The translations under genes were made by a program, and so were the position numbers. 64,000 bases of DNA, taken from the NCBI GenBank assembly GCA_947184155.2, contig CAMXCT020000807.1, forward strand, positions 101,482 through 165,481, read 5' to 3'. The DNA is from Cladocopium goreaui. Its lineage: Eukaryota; Sar; Dinophyceae; Suessiales; Symbiodiniaceae. The notes beneath the pieces were generated by a model, which worked only from the letters and a program-made list of their open reading frames with translations, made no database searches and had not been told where the DNA came from. Below are positions 54,501 to 64,000 of the stretch, piece after piece (the stretch's first letter is position 1; the number at the start of each line of letters is the position of its first letter).

Positions 54501-54834
54501 GCTGGAAAACAAAAAAAACAAAAAACATAGCCCTCCAAAGACAAGTTCAATGCACTGCGCAAATTCGTATTGAATGATGTGTAAAGCTTATTTGCTGTCA
54601 CTCAGACAGGTGAAGAAAGACAATGTCGTACTGCACAAAATTGGATCGTGATAACTTGAAGACTAATGACCAATGAGGAAGACCCTTTCAATTGAATGCA
54701 TTCCAGGCCTGGAGGACCCCTGCACAAAGACCATCACCTCAGCCAAACCCTATCAGTACAAGTCCTTACTACATCTTACTACCATGTCAATCCATGTCAT
54801 CAATAACCATAGTTTTCAAACTTGGCAGTGGGAC

Positions 54835-55063
54835 CATGGTCAAAATAAAGTGAACAGTGAGGATAAATACCAAATTAAATGCACCCACTGCAATTAACCC
54901 AAAAACTGTATGGGCCCTCGGATGCCTGATGAATGCATGCCGAAGTGCTGCTTTCGCTGTTTGCTGCATCAATATCCTGGCAACGCAACCCCGAATGATT
55001 TCTTCTGTAGATTGGGTGGTACGCGCTGGGAGCAGTCTGAGAGGGACTGGCGACGCTGGTTTC
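54835..55063 (-). CDS. Membrane-protein exon, unrecognised gene
   Basis: 229 nt between GGTCTCTAG acceptor and GTCCCA donor. It encodes an Arg-rich helix (EEIIRGCVARILMQQTAKAA) followed by a hydrophobic segment (VFGLIAVGAFNLVFILTVHF). Together with upstream exon candidates around 55.2-55.4 kb it suggests a multi-pass membrane protein on the minus strand. No family recognised. Confidence 0.5.
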
Positions 55064-55139
55064 CTAGAGACCATTGATTGGGAAAAGATGGGAGTAGATA
55101 CTGGAGAAACCAATGCGAATTTTAATCAATGTGGGTTTC

Positions 55140-55380
55140 CAAGTTTCGCTGTGGCTAACTCAAAGCAAGCTAAATCAGGCTGCCGCAAATCTGACACAAC
55201 CTGCTCTTCTGACTCTGGCTCTTGCTCGCCTAAATGACCTGCGTCAGCTGGCAATCCCCGGCTCAACATCATCTGGGGAATGTTATCTTGCGTTCATCTC
55301 GGGATTGAGGTTGACGGCAAGAAATCCTAGAATGACACCATCTATACTGCAGTGCAATGCAATCAGACACAGCGCTACAT
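55140..55380 (-). CDS. Upstream exon candidates of the membrane-protein gene
   Basis: Two open pieces: about 55,290-55,378 reads ALCLIALHCSIDGVILGFLA then VNLNPEMNA (hydrophobic), and 55,140-55,240 reads EQEPESEEQVVSDLRQPDLA then CFELATAKLG (acidic loop) after a possible TTTAG acceptor. Boundaries are uncertain. Confidence 0.35.
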
Positions 55381-55427
55381 GAATCGGAAAAAAAAGGCGG
55401 GACCAAATTAAAATATAAATGGAACGC

Positions 55428-55700
55428 TTAGAGTCTCAGAGTCCCAAAACAGTTGTCCCGGTGCGACATGTTGTTCCTGAAGACAAAAGTACCCTTGCGA
55501 TTGGGAACCAAAAACACAGGAAAAGGATAGAAAGGCAAGCCTGTGTTAAAGTTGTCAACAAAAAGCGCACAGGACTGTAGCAAGAGCTCGGTTTGCATTT
55601 CAAAATGTTCAAGAACTGTCATTCTCGGAGCACTTTTGCAAGATGAGGTCGGGAAAATGTGCACCAGACTGTAAAGAGAGCTCGGCTTCAAAAAAACAAA
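55428..55700. other. Spacer with weak minus-strand frame
   Basis: A minus frame of 87 codons (containing ALFVDNFNTGLPFYPFPVFL) is protein-like but has no splice or homology support. Confidence 0.25.
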
Positions 55701-55797
55701 AGAACGTTTAAATAAAAACTGGCACTTTCGGAGAAACCCCGGATTTGCGTGGTCGAGTCCGCGCTATTGACGCGCGAATGTTGGTTGATTTGGCGCG

Positions 55798-56241
55798 ATG
55801 CTCCTGCTATGTGGGTTTGCAAAATGCATTGGCACGGCCGCGCGCAGCAAAGCTGCAGTGATGATGCGACGCTCCTGGCAAGCGGGATTGCAGCTGGAGG
55901 TTGCTAAATGCATCCATCCTAACAGCCGCGCGAAGGGTAGTTGCCAGGTAATTCTTGCCATAGTGCTGCTCTTGTGCTATGCGGGATTGCAGCTGGATGT
56001 TGCCAAACGCATTGTAACAGCTGCGCGAAAAGAAGAAATGGGTTGCAGAAGCTACAGAAGAGCTAGCTGGGAGGCAGCTCAGAGCATGGTCAGAGAAGAA
56101 GTAGCCCAGATAAAAGGCTGCTTAATTAAAAAAGAAGTAACTGAGAGCGAAGAGGTCGCTCATTCCCTCAGTGAAGAAGTAACTCAAGAAAAAAACATCC
56201 ATCCATGCACTCATACATCCGTTCATTCGTTCAATCATTGA
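55798..56241 (+). CDS. Possible 147-codon protein with internal repeats
   Basis: A plus-strand ATG frame. It starts with three degenerate copies of a Cys/Leu-rich unit (LLCGFAKCIGTAAR; AGLQLEVAKCIHPNSR; AGLQLDVAKRIVTAARK) and ends in Glu/Val repeats (SEEVAHSLSEEVTQEK). The repeats are also visible in the DNA, so the frame may be incidental. Plus-strand orientation is unlike its neighbours. Confidence 0.3.
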   Translation: MLLLCGFAKCIGTAARSKAAVMMRRSWQAGLQLEVAKCIHPNSRAKGSCQVILAIVLLLCYAGLQLDVAKRIVTAARKEEMGCRSYRRASWEAAQSMVREEVAQIKGCLIKKEVTESEEVAHSLSEEVTQEKNIHPCTHTSVHSFNH

Positions 56242-56276
56242 CTCAGTGATGTATCGGCTCGCTATATAATTCATTC

Positions 56277-56301
56277 ATTTCGTTTCGTTTCGTTTCGTTT
56301 C
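56277..56301. repeat. TTTCG pentamer repeat
   Basis: Four to five copies of CGTTT. Confidence 0.95.
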
Positions 56302-59300
56302 ATTGCTGGGTCTTAGCACCGGTTCTACAAGGGTTTCATGGGGTTCCATATAGGGTTCCATGGTGCAACTATGCGCAAGTCCTTGCGGCTCCGCCTGTGC
56401 TGCGGCTCAGAGCTGCCTGGCGCACTCCACTGCGCGCTGCACTACGAGGCGGTGAGAAGAGCGGCACCTTTGGCAGCGCCTCACAAAATGATAAAAATGG
56501 CAGAAGACACGGAACTTCACAAAGGCTTCGCTGTCCAATATTGTGCCGTGCATACGACAACTAATTCATTCACAATGTTTATCAATATTTCTCAATGCAT
56601 GAGTCCGGCTCACTGCATTCAGTTCATCTCAATCAAGGCAATCGAGATTGTCAGCAAGGATTTTTAAATTTTAAGTATGTCCAGGTGCTGCAGTGAGTCA
56701 GCTGCTGTTGCAAATGCAGTCACACACACACACACATCATGCATTCACCGCAAACTTGTGAAAAATCATGAGCAGTCGTCTTCAGTGACTTGGTAGCAAA
56801 GCAGGCCACTGTGCGAAGGCTTGCCTCAACCACCCAACATCCAGCCTCTCCACCGAAGTCGCGCGTGCTTTGTTGCCTGCGCAAGGCAAACCGACAGGGA
56901 ATAAGCTGCAGGCAACAAAGGCGGCATGCGGCAAGGCCGCGTTGCCGCGTTATGTGAAAGCGAGGAACCAGCCTAGGCCTGTGGTCATTGTAATTGATGG
57001 AGTCCACTCATGGCAAGGTCTTACATGGTCTTACGCTACGTAGATAGACCTTGCCGTTAATCATGTTGATCCAATAGGGAGCGCAAAGCCCAAGCTCACC
57101 CTAGAGTCAAGCTAACGCAAGCTGGCCAGCTAGGCGCGAGACAGTGGGCATCGTTCATTGTCGCAGATCCTTGCTTTCCCACATTTTCCCACCATATGTC
57201 CCACCTCTCAAGCAAAGTCTTGGCCAAATGAGGTGCGCGCAAAGGCTGGGCGAACGGATGAACTGACACTGCAAGCACTACGCGAAGTAGTGAGAGGGCC
57301 ACAAGAAACAAAAGAGCAGCCAGCTGTCCAGCAAACCTAGGCTTGGCGACGATCGCCATAGTCATCTGACTCTGAGCGATCTACACTTGAGCATCCAGCA
57401 TACGATAAAGAAAGCAAACCACTGACAAACAACACTACTTGCAGCGCATTGAAGGCTAAAAGAGCCAAGGCACACAATTTCCACATCTGGCAGAGTTGGC
57501 AAATCCCACCAGTCCGTTTTCACGAAATTCGCCTCAATACAACGTTCAATACACCTAAATAAATCTAAATAACGTAAATAAATGTAAATAAATGTAAATA
57601 AATGAAATAGTAATTTTGTTGCATATTGTTACATTACAATGACACCCTGCACTCAAGAATGCAAATTCTATCAAATTCTGTCTCAGAGCACCTCTGACTT
57701 TCGAATGCGTATCTGCACAATCGCCAGCGCCATGCAAGCAATGCCTTCGCAAGTCCAGGCATGACTATCATGACGGCACATGTGCACATTCTATCATATT
57801 TTATCATATTCTATCACATTCTTGTGCAAAACAAAGCAATCTAACATAATCTAAATACTTTGCCCATCTTTGCCGCTTTGCTCGTCGACTCATCGACTCA
57901 CGTTCTTCTGCAGCAGACTAGCTAAGTCCTGCACCACTCAATGTTGATGCAGCATGAGTCAAGAAGAAGCCAAAACGGTCAGACTCAAAGAGATGGCCTA
58001 CAGTAGTGGAAAGCACTCGAAACTTTGCTCATCGTTCTTTGCAGTGACAGTCATCGTAATCGTAAATCCCTCTTTTCCATGACATCTATAATCTATGCGA
58101 AGCCCCTTGTTCAGGGTTGACAGGGTTGATCCTATCTGAATACCTCTGCAAGCAGAAAGGGTCAGGAAAGCGGAGCATTCTTGCAGTGCATTCTTCCTTC
58201 AAATAGATCTCAGTTCATGCTCAAGTTGTGTAGTGGTGTTACCATGTCTTACCTCTATACGGTATTCAAATCCTTGCATTTTTAAAGGTGAGGGCCACAG
58301 TCTGCTTCGCTGAAGCAGGCTGAAAACTACTCTCTCGGAGAGTCAACAAGTCGCACGGTTGCAAATGCTTGAGTCCAGTGCATTGCTCTCCGACCAGGAT
58401 CTGTCTGATTTGTGGTGTGGTCACTATACTATCCTTTTCATTGTGGATGAGAGGCCAATTGGTAAACAGGACCAGAATTGTCTGGCACCTACGACGATAC
58501 TTGTTGACTTGCCACATCCGTCATAGGCCAAGTTGCTGGAGAAAGTGGCCAGGCTGCCCATCATACCTAAATTGAAAGGTCAACTTCGAAGAAAAGTCAC
58601 CGGCATTTGTCGCTCACATGTTCGAGCAAAAGCTCGAAATACGTTCCAAGCCCAAGTGCCAATAGTTGCACCGACAGGTGATAGCCAACGAAGACCTGGA
58701 GACGCCTCGCAAACCAGAAGGGAGAAAACAAACAAGGCCAAGCCGTGTCCTTGCTAGAAACTGCATAGTAGCGTGTGTTAGCTCGAGCTGTTGATGCTTT
58801 TGTACAAGCTCCCAAGCCAAAGCCTCATTGTAAACAAACACAGTGCCCCTCTCCCCTACTCACTAGTGTCATTCCCCAATCCCAGTTTGCATACGGAGAA
58901 TCTATCTAAGAATCTATACTAATCTATACTATACATGCATGCGTCCCAGGCGTATATACACAGACTATCCTCTGATTGCAGTTCACGATGCGCATGACGC
59001 GATGAATCTTGTGTATGTGCGTTGAACAGCAATCTGCAAGCCTCTGGGCAAAACGGCCCTGAACCCAGGGCCACAGAGCAAAAGACCCAAGGCAACGTAG
59101 CCACGGTGAGGCGGCATCTTTTTATTGGCAAATTGCCTCAAGCGCGGAGTCATGAAATTAAATGTTGTGTCTTGAGTTACGTGTGCCATGTCTTTCCCTA
59201 CAGCCTACAGCATTTGCGAAAGCAACCAGGTCCTGAACCCATCCAGAAGGCAACTTTGCTAAGTACAGTACGTCATGATTTAATCTACATTGTCAGCCTT

Positions 59301-59690
59301 ATCATTTGGATTCATTTGGTATGGCCGTGTGCAGCCAAGGGCACTCGCGAGGAAACCCAAAAGCACAGCTATACCAAGCAGGGCTGCTGCAGCAGAAGAT
59401 CCAATCGTCACACTTGCAGCAGCAGCTCCCTCGAGCAGCACGAGGCCTCCACCACCACATCACACCACACAGACACATACGAAAAAGATCGAAACATACA
59501 CGGCAAAGAATAGACCTGGACCAAGAGCACCAATGTAGAGAATATGACCTCTGTTGGAAAGCCGCGCACGTCATCTACTACCATTTCATTATTTTTTGGT
59601 TTATTCCCCACATCTTTGTGTGGGGTTCTTGTTTTTGGTTGTGCACTTCCGCCTGCCCCTGCCGTCCTACATGACACCCGCCCGCCCGAC
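56302..59690. other. Region without a confidently recognised gene
   Basis: Contains a plus frame at 56,338-56,667 (109 codons), a minus frame at 57,096-57,365 with a hydrophobic Ala/Leu-rich stretch (LAALLFLVALSLLRVVLAV), and minus frames around 58.6-59.2 kb. None has a family motif or splice support. Simple repeats: CA-run at 56,718-56,735; AAATAAATGT units at 57,560-57,605; TCTATCATATT units at 57,788-57,825. Confidence 0.35.
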
Positions 59691-59694
59691 CCAC

Positions 59695-60135
59695 CCACAC
59701 ACAACTTGTTGCTCACACACAACTTGACCACACACAAACTCACACACAACTTACTCACACACACAACTTGTCCACACACAACTTACTCACACACACAACT
59801 TACTCACACAAACTTACTCACACACAACTTACTCACACACAATTTGTCCACACACAACTTACTCACACGCAACTTACTCACGCAAACTTACCCACACACA
59901 CACACAGCTTGTCCACACACAACTTACTCTCACACACAACTTACTCACACACACACAACTTGTCCACACACAACTTGTCACCACACAGCTTGCTCACACA
60001 CAACATGTTCACAACACAACTTGCTCACACACAACTTGACCACACACAAACTCACACACACACACAACTTACTCACACACAACTTGTCCACACACAACTT
60101 ACTCACACACACAACTTACTCACACAAACTTACTC
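59695..60135. repeat. CACACAACTTACT minisatellite
   Basis: Units of about 17-20 bp such as CACACACAACTTACTCA and CACACAACTTGTCC, spanning about 440 bp. Confidence 0.95.
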
Positions 60136-60139
60136 ACAC

Positions 60140-60930
60140 ACTTGGCGACATCGACCGTCACTTTGCGTGGCGGGCGTGGCACTTGGTGACATCGATGGTC
60201 ACTTTGCGTGGCAAGCGTGGCACTTGGTGACATGGACGTGCATTCTGCGTGGCAGGCGTGGCACTTGGCAACATGGACGTGCATTCTGCGTGGCAGGCGT
60301 GCCACTTGGTCACATCCACCTTCGTTTTGCGTGGCAGCCGTCGCACTTATGGCACTGGGCCGGCTCTGGTGGCGCGCCTGCAGGTTCCCAGTTGACGCCG
60401 TGGACGCCGCGGCTCTATGCGTGGCAGGCGTGGCACTTGGCGACATCGACCGTCACTTTGCGTGGCAAGCGTGCTCTGGTGGCGCGCTTGGTTCCCAGTT
60501 GACGCCGTGGACGCCGCTGCTCTTTGCATGGCAGGCCTGGCACTTATCATACTGGGCTGGCTCCGGTATTGCGCTTGGGTTGGGTTTGGCGCAGTGGTCG
60601 CCGCCGCCATTTGCGTGGCAGGCGTGGCACTTCGCGACATCGACCTTCACTTTGCGTGGCAGGCGTGGCACTTGGCGACATGGACGTGCATTCTGCGTGG
60701 CAGGCGTGGCACTTATGGCACTGGGCTGGCTGGGTTTGGCGCCGTGGTCGCCGCTGCCGTTTGCATGGCAGGCGTGGCACTTCGCGACATCGACCTTCAC
60801 TTTGCATGGCAGGCGTGGCACTTATCGTACTGGGCTGGCTCCTGTGGCGCGCTTGGGTTGGGTTTCGCGCCGTGGTCGCCGCCGCCGTTTGCGTGGCAGG
60901 CGTGGCACTTATGGCACTGGGCTGGCTCTC
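60140..60930. repeat. GC-rich GCGTGGCAGGCGTGGCACTT minisatellite
   Basis: Units of about 40-70 bp beginning GCGTGGCAGGCGTGGCACTT and followed by either GCGACATCGACCTTCACTTT or ATGGCACTGGGCTGGCT. Both strands stay open over most of it, and a plus-strand frame of 554 codons (60,208-61,872) runs from here into the next array. It is a product of stop-free repeats; coding is not supported. Confidence 0.9.
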
Positions 60931-60934
60931 ACAC

Positions 60935-61790
60935 CATCCTTGACACACCACTTTGTCACACACCATCTTTCACACACAGCTTTGTCACACACCATCTTTG
61001 ACACACCACTTTGTCACACACCATCTTTCACACACCATCTTTGTCACACCACTTTGTCACACACCATCTTTCACACATCATCTTTCACACACAACTTTGT
61101 CACACCCCATCTTTCACACACCGTCACAGACCATCTGTTACACACCATCTTTCACACACACACACAACTTTGTCACACACCATCTTTCACACACAACTTT
61201 GTCACACCCTCTTTTTCACACACAACTTTCACACACACTACCTTTCACACACAACTTTGTCACACCCTCTCTTTCACACACAACTTTCACACACACTACC
61301 TTTCACACACAACTTTGTCACACACCATCTTTGACACACCATCTTTGACACACGATCTTTCACACACCACTTTGTCACACACCATCTTTGACACACCATC
61401 TTTCACACACATCATCTTTCACACACAACTTTGTCACACACCATCTTTCACACACCACTTTGTCACACACCACTTTGTCACACACCATCTTTCACACCAC
61501 TTTTTCACACACCATCTTTCACACACCTCTTTGTCACACACCATCTTTGACACACCATCTTTCACACCACTTTGTCACACACCATCTTTCACACACCGTC
61601 ACAGACCATCTTTCACACCCCATCTTTCACACACCACTTTGTCACACACAATCTTTGACACACCATCTTTCACACACAACTTTGTCACACACCATCTTTC
61701 ACACACCGTCACAGACCATCTTTCACACACCATCTTTCACACACACACCATCTTTCACACACACACACACACAACTTTGTCACACACCGT
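60935..61790. repeat. CACACACCATCTTTCA minisatellite
   Basis: Units of 17-18 bp such as CACACACCATCTTTCA and CACACACCACTTTGTCA over about 860 bp. Similar to, but distinct from, the array at 59,695-60,135; the GC-rich array sits between them. Confidence 0.95.
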
Positions 61791-61944
61791 TTTTCCTCCG
61801 CCTCCTCCTTTGTCTTTCCTTCCTTCCCCGTCCCCGCTGCAACATTTGTTGCTCATTATTGGAAGAAGTTGACTTGTGGGGTTATCCGGTCCATTAATTT
61901 ATTTTTTTTTGAGTGGATGTGCAGCACGGCTCGAGAAATCGAAG

Positions 61945-62105
61945 CAGCCACTCGGCCACTCGGCCACTCAGAGTGGCTGAGTGGCTGAGTGGCTGGTCCA
62001 GCCACTTCTCCATACAGCTAATCCGCCACTAGTGAAAGGAAATTTGTCATCGGCCACTCAGCCACTCAGCCAGAGAGTGGCTGCCGCAGCCATTCAGCCA
62101 CTCTA
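61945..62105. repeat. GCCACTC / GAGTGGC hairpin cluster 1
   Basis: Direct GCCACTCGGCCACTC repeats followed by the inverted GAGTGGCTGAGTGGCTGAG (61,948-61,996), then a second hairpin (62,050-62,105) with CAGCCACTCAGCC and GAGTGGCTG. Able to form long stems. Confidence 0.85.
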
Positions 62106-62109
62106 CGTA

Positions 62110-63560
62110 ACTTAAGTCCCGTAAAGTTTTTCACTACACACATTGTCTGTGGCATGACGTCGCGGCGTCTGAATTTGTTTTGGCGGCATCTGAATTTATA
62201 TTCTTTGCTGGCTCCGTTTCGCGATGATGTTAGTTATTTGTATGTAGTGTTTCAACACGCTATGGGCCAAACCACATTCGAATTCTACCATTTTCTTTTC
62301 CACAGTTTAGACAAAGAAATATATACATACGTATACACATTGAACACAAAATCATCATGATTGATCTTTCGGTCAATGTGAACGCCACTGCTTTTGCTTT
62401 CATCCTTATTTGCTAGTAGTTTTCTGGCAAAGTATTGAATCGAATGTCTGCCGTCGGATGGACGAAAGTCCCTCAGAAAGAGAGGGAGGGATGGAAACGA
62501 AAATACTTTCGATTTTTTCCTGATTCTTCAAAGTTGGATGCATCCCGTTTTTTTTGAAAATAAACTCAGCAGTTACCAGCTGAAGGGGTGTGCCCGGTAA
62601 TGAAACTAACCACTAACAGTTTGCATCAATTTGCAACATAGACCCTCACCATTTTGTACACAAATCGTCGAACTAGATGGGCCATGCAATAGCAGTCCAT
62701 AGCACACAATGGAATGACCATAATTTGCCAAAGGGATAGAAAAGGTCTTAAAAAATATATATATAATATTATATAACATTATATAACTATATAAATATAA
62801 TCTATTTCATAACATACATATATGAAAACATTGGAACTATAACCAGATGTATCATTCCTTTCGCCATGATGATCCGCAGAGACCCACAGAGCGAACCCCT
62901 GACCTGAGGCGATCACCACTGCTGATCAAAAAGAAAAACAACGGCAGCAAGTGACTAACAGAAAATTGCTTTCGTAGGTTATCTGTGGTCTCAAACACAT
63001 CGACGTATCCAAAATATTCGAAAATTAATCTAGCACCATCGACCACAGAGTGCTCTGACTAAGATTGAGCATTGGAGTAGCCCGGTCCAAGATTAATTGT
63101 CTTGATGGTGGTGTGCTGCTTCTCCAACTCTTAACAACGAAGGATGCCACGTTCCCTTATATAATGTTCGTAAAGATTTAGGTGCATATAATATTTTTTA
63201 TCAACGCAACTTCATGCCAATAAATAATCGCATGTTGGTTCGACCATGTTTGTCCCTTTGATGCCGGTATCAATATATCATGTTGGCAGGCCTGTCAAGA
63301 ATGACTAATGACTTCTCTCTCACAACCCTTTAACACAGATGTTTGCCTGAGAATGCATTCAACCCATAAGAATATATGCCCCAGTGCCTGCATAGATAAA
63401 AGAAATTAAAAGAAGGGACCCTAAACTAACATAAAACCTCACTTGAGATACAATCAAACAAAACGCATACTTTCAAAGACATTACACACATTGACTCAGA
63501 CCCAAGAAAAATTAGGTCTGGGTAATGCTGCTTACACTCCACTGGATTAGCTGCACTAGC
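62110..63560. other. AT-rich spacer with a weak minus-strand frame
   Basis: No gene firmly recognised. A minus frame at 62,852-63,046 (LIFEYFGYVDVFETTDNLRK) looks protein-like and could be an exon. TATA-rich block at 62,755-62,825. Confidence 0.35.
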
Positions 63561-63563
63561 TAT

Positions 63564-63824
63564 TCATCCACTGAGACACTCTGCCAGAGTGGCTGCCGCA
63601 GCCGCTCTGCCAGAGTGGCTGAGTGGCTGGGCTGTAAATTTCCGCCATTGCGCACTCAATCTTTTTTTAAAACTTATCTGCTTAATCATTATGTTTTCTG
63701 ATTTATCGCACGAAGATTGCGACTGGCTGCTGCGTGCTGCCGAGCTTAGTGGCACCGCTTTTGCAGCTACGATACCTTTTTGCAGGATTATCAGCCCTAT
63801 CGCGGCTTGTAGCCATGCCATCAT
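63564..63824 (-). CDS. Weak candidate: small protein with hydrophobic N-terminus
   Basis: 86-codon minus frame beginning MMAWLQAAIGLIILQKGIVA, which resembles a signal or membrane anchor, then a Ser-rich and basic part. Its last 20 residues come from the hairpin repeat. The plus strand is open as well, so support is poor. Nothing is seen in 63,830-64,000. Confidence 0.25.
   Translation of the reverse strand: MMAWLQAAIGLIILQKGIVAAKAVPLSSAARSSQSQSSCDKSENIMIKQISFKKRLSAQWRKFTAQPLSHSGRAAAAATLAECLSG
63565..63640. repeat. GCCAGAGTGGCTG hairpin cluster 2
   Basis: TCTGCCAGAGTGGCTGCCGC occurs and then recurs as TCTGCCAGAGTGGCTGAGTG; shares AGAGTGGCTGCCGCAGCC with cluster 1 (62,075-62,092), about 1.5 kb to the left. 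Confidence 0.85.
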
Positions 63825-64000
63825 ATGATCATATGCATGTCAGCGTGAGTATCTGTGCACTCTAACTCTGGTGTCAGAATGGAAAACAACAGATCATCAT
63901 AAGTGCCCGTGTGAAGTTAAGAGAACAATGAACTATGTATTGACTGTTGCATCTCCAGTTTCAGAAAATTTCAGATTGGCCAATTTGACTTTTAATTGAT

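Noticed and set aside
54396..54601. Minus frame rich in CGFCGFCGF as a Cys-rich protein
   Set aside because: Encoded by the AGCCACAAA short tandem repeat; no supporting signals.
60208..61872. 554-codon plus-strand open frame as a real protein
   Set aside because: It consists only of two minisatellites with stop-free units, both strands are open in the first part, and composition changes abruptly at the array border.

Overview
The window looks like nuclear DNA of a dinoflagellate, most likely Symbiodiniaceae or a relative (inference). There are no bacterial-style operons. Coding sequence is split into many short exons. Exon ends reconstructed by comparing duplicated copies use GT, GC and probably GA donors, and acceptors are often AG followed by G; this mix is known from Symbiodinium. 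Repeats dominate, including TTTAGGG-like telomeric motifs and several minisatellites. I saw no rRNA, tRNA, CRISPR or organelle genes.

Positions 1 to about 34,900 hold at least three tandem, minus-strand copies of one gene, called C (1-2,482, cut by the window edge), A (about 20,750 down to 5,286) and B (about 34,815 down to 23,774, 5-prime end not found). Read 5-prime to 3-prime, copy A has two small leader exons, then ankyrin-repeat exons of about 99 nt that each encode one 33-residue repeat with phase-1 introns on both sides. Next come about ten small linker exons, a 180-codon exon that looks like the end of a ZU5 domain plus a UPA-like domain, a Pro/Ala linker, and a TIR-like domain ending in a stop. 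The predicted order ANK - linker - ZU5/UPA - TIR resembles metazoan ankyrin and PIDD-type proteins with TIR in place of the Death domain, which suggests a self-assembling or NLR-like sensor (inference). Copies A and B can be aligned through most introns, and differences between them show exon duplication, exon decay, an inserted MITE-like element and donor-site switching.

From 35.3 to 43.4 kb there are two satellite arrays: a 753-759 bp higher-order repeat rich in GGTTCCC palindromes, then a roughly 183 bp satellite with about 26 copies. A compact 121-codon double zinc-ribbon gene (43,400-43,765, minus) adjoins the second array. From 44.6 to 47.3 kb lie a CTGTAAATTACAG palindrome array and a 17 bp minisatellite.

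From 48 to 64 kb there are a few probable minus-strand exons of unrecognised genes (48.0-50.7 kb, acidic protein; 54.8-55.4 kb, membrane protein) among telomere-like, GATA-type and CACA-type arrays and hairpin clusters built from GCCACTC/GAGTGGC. All exon coordinates were worked out by hand from paralogue comparison and splice motifs, without transcripts.
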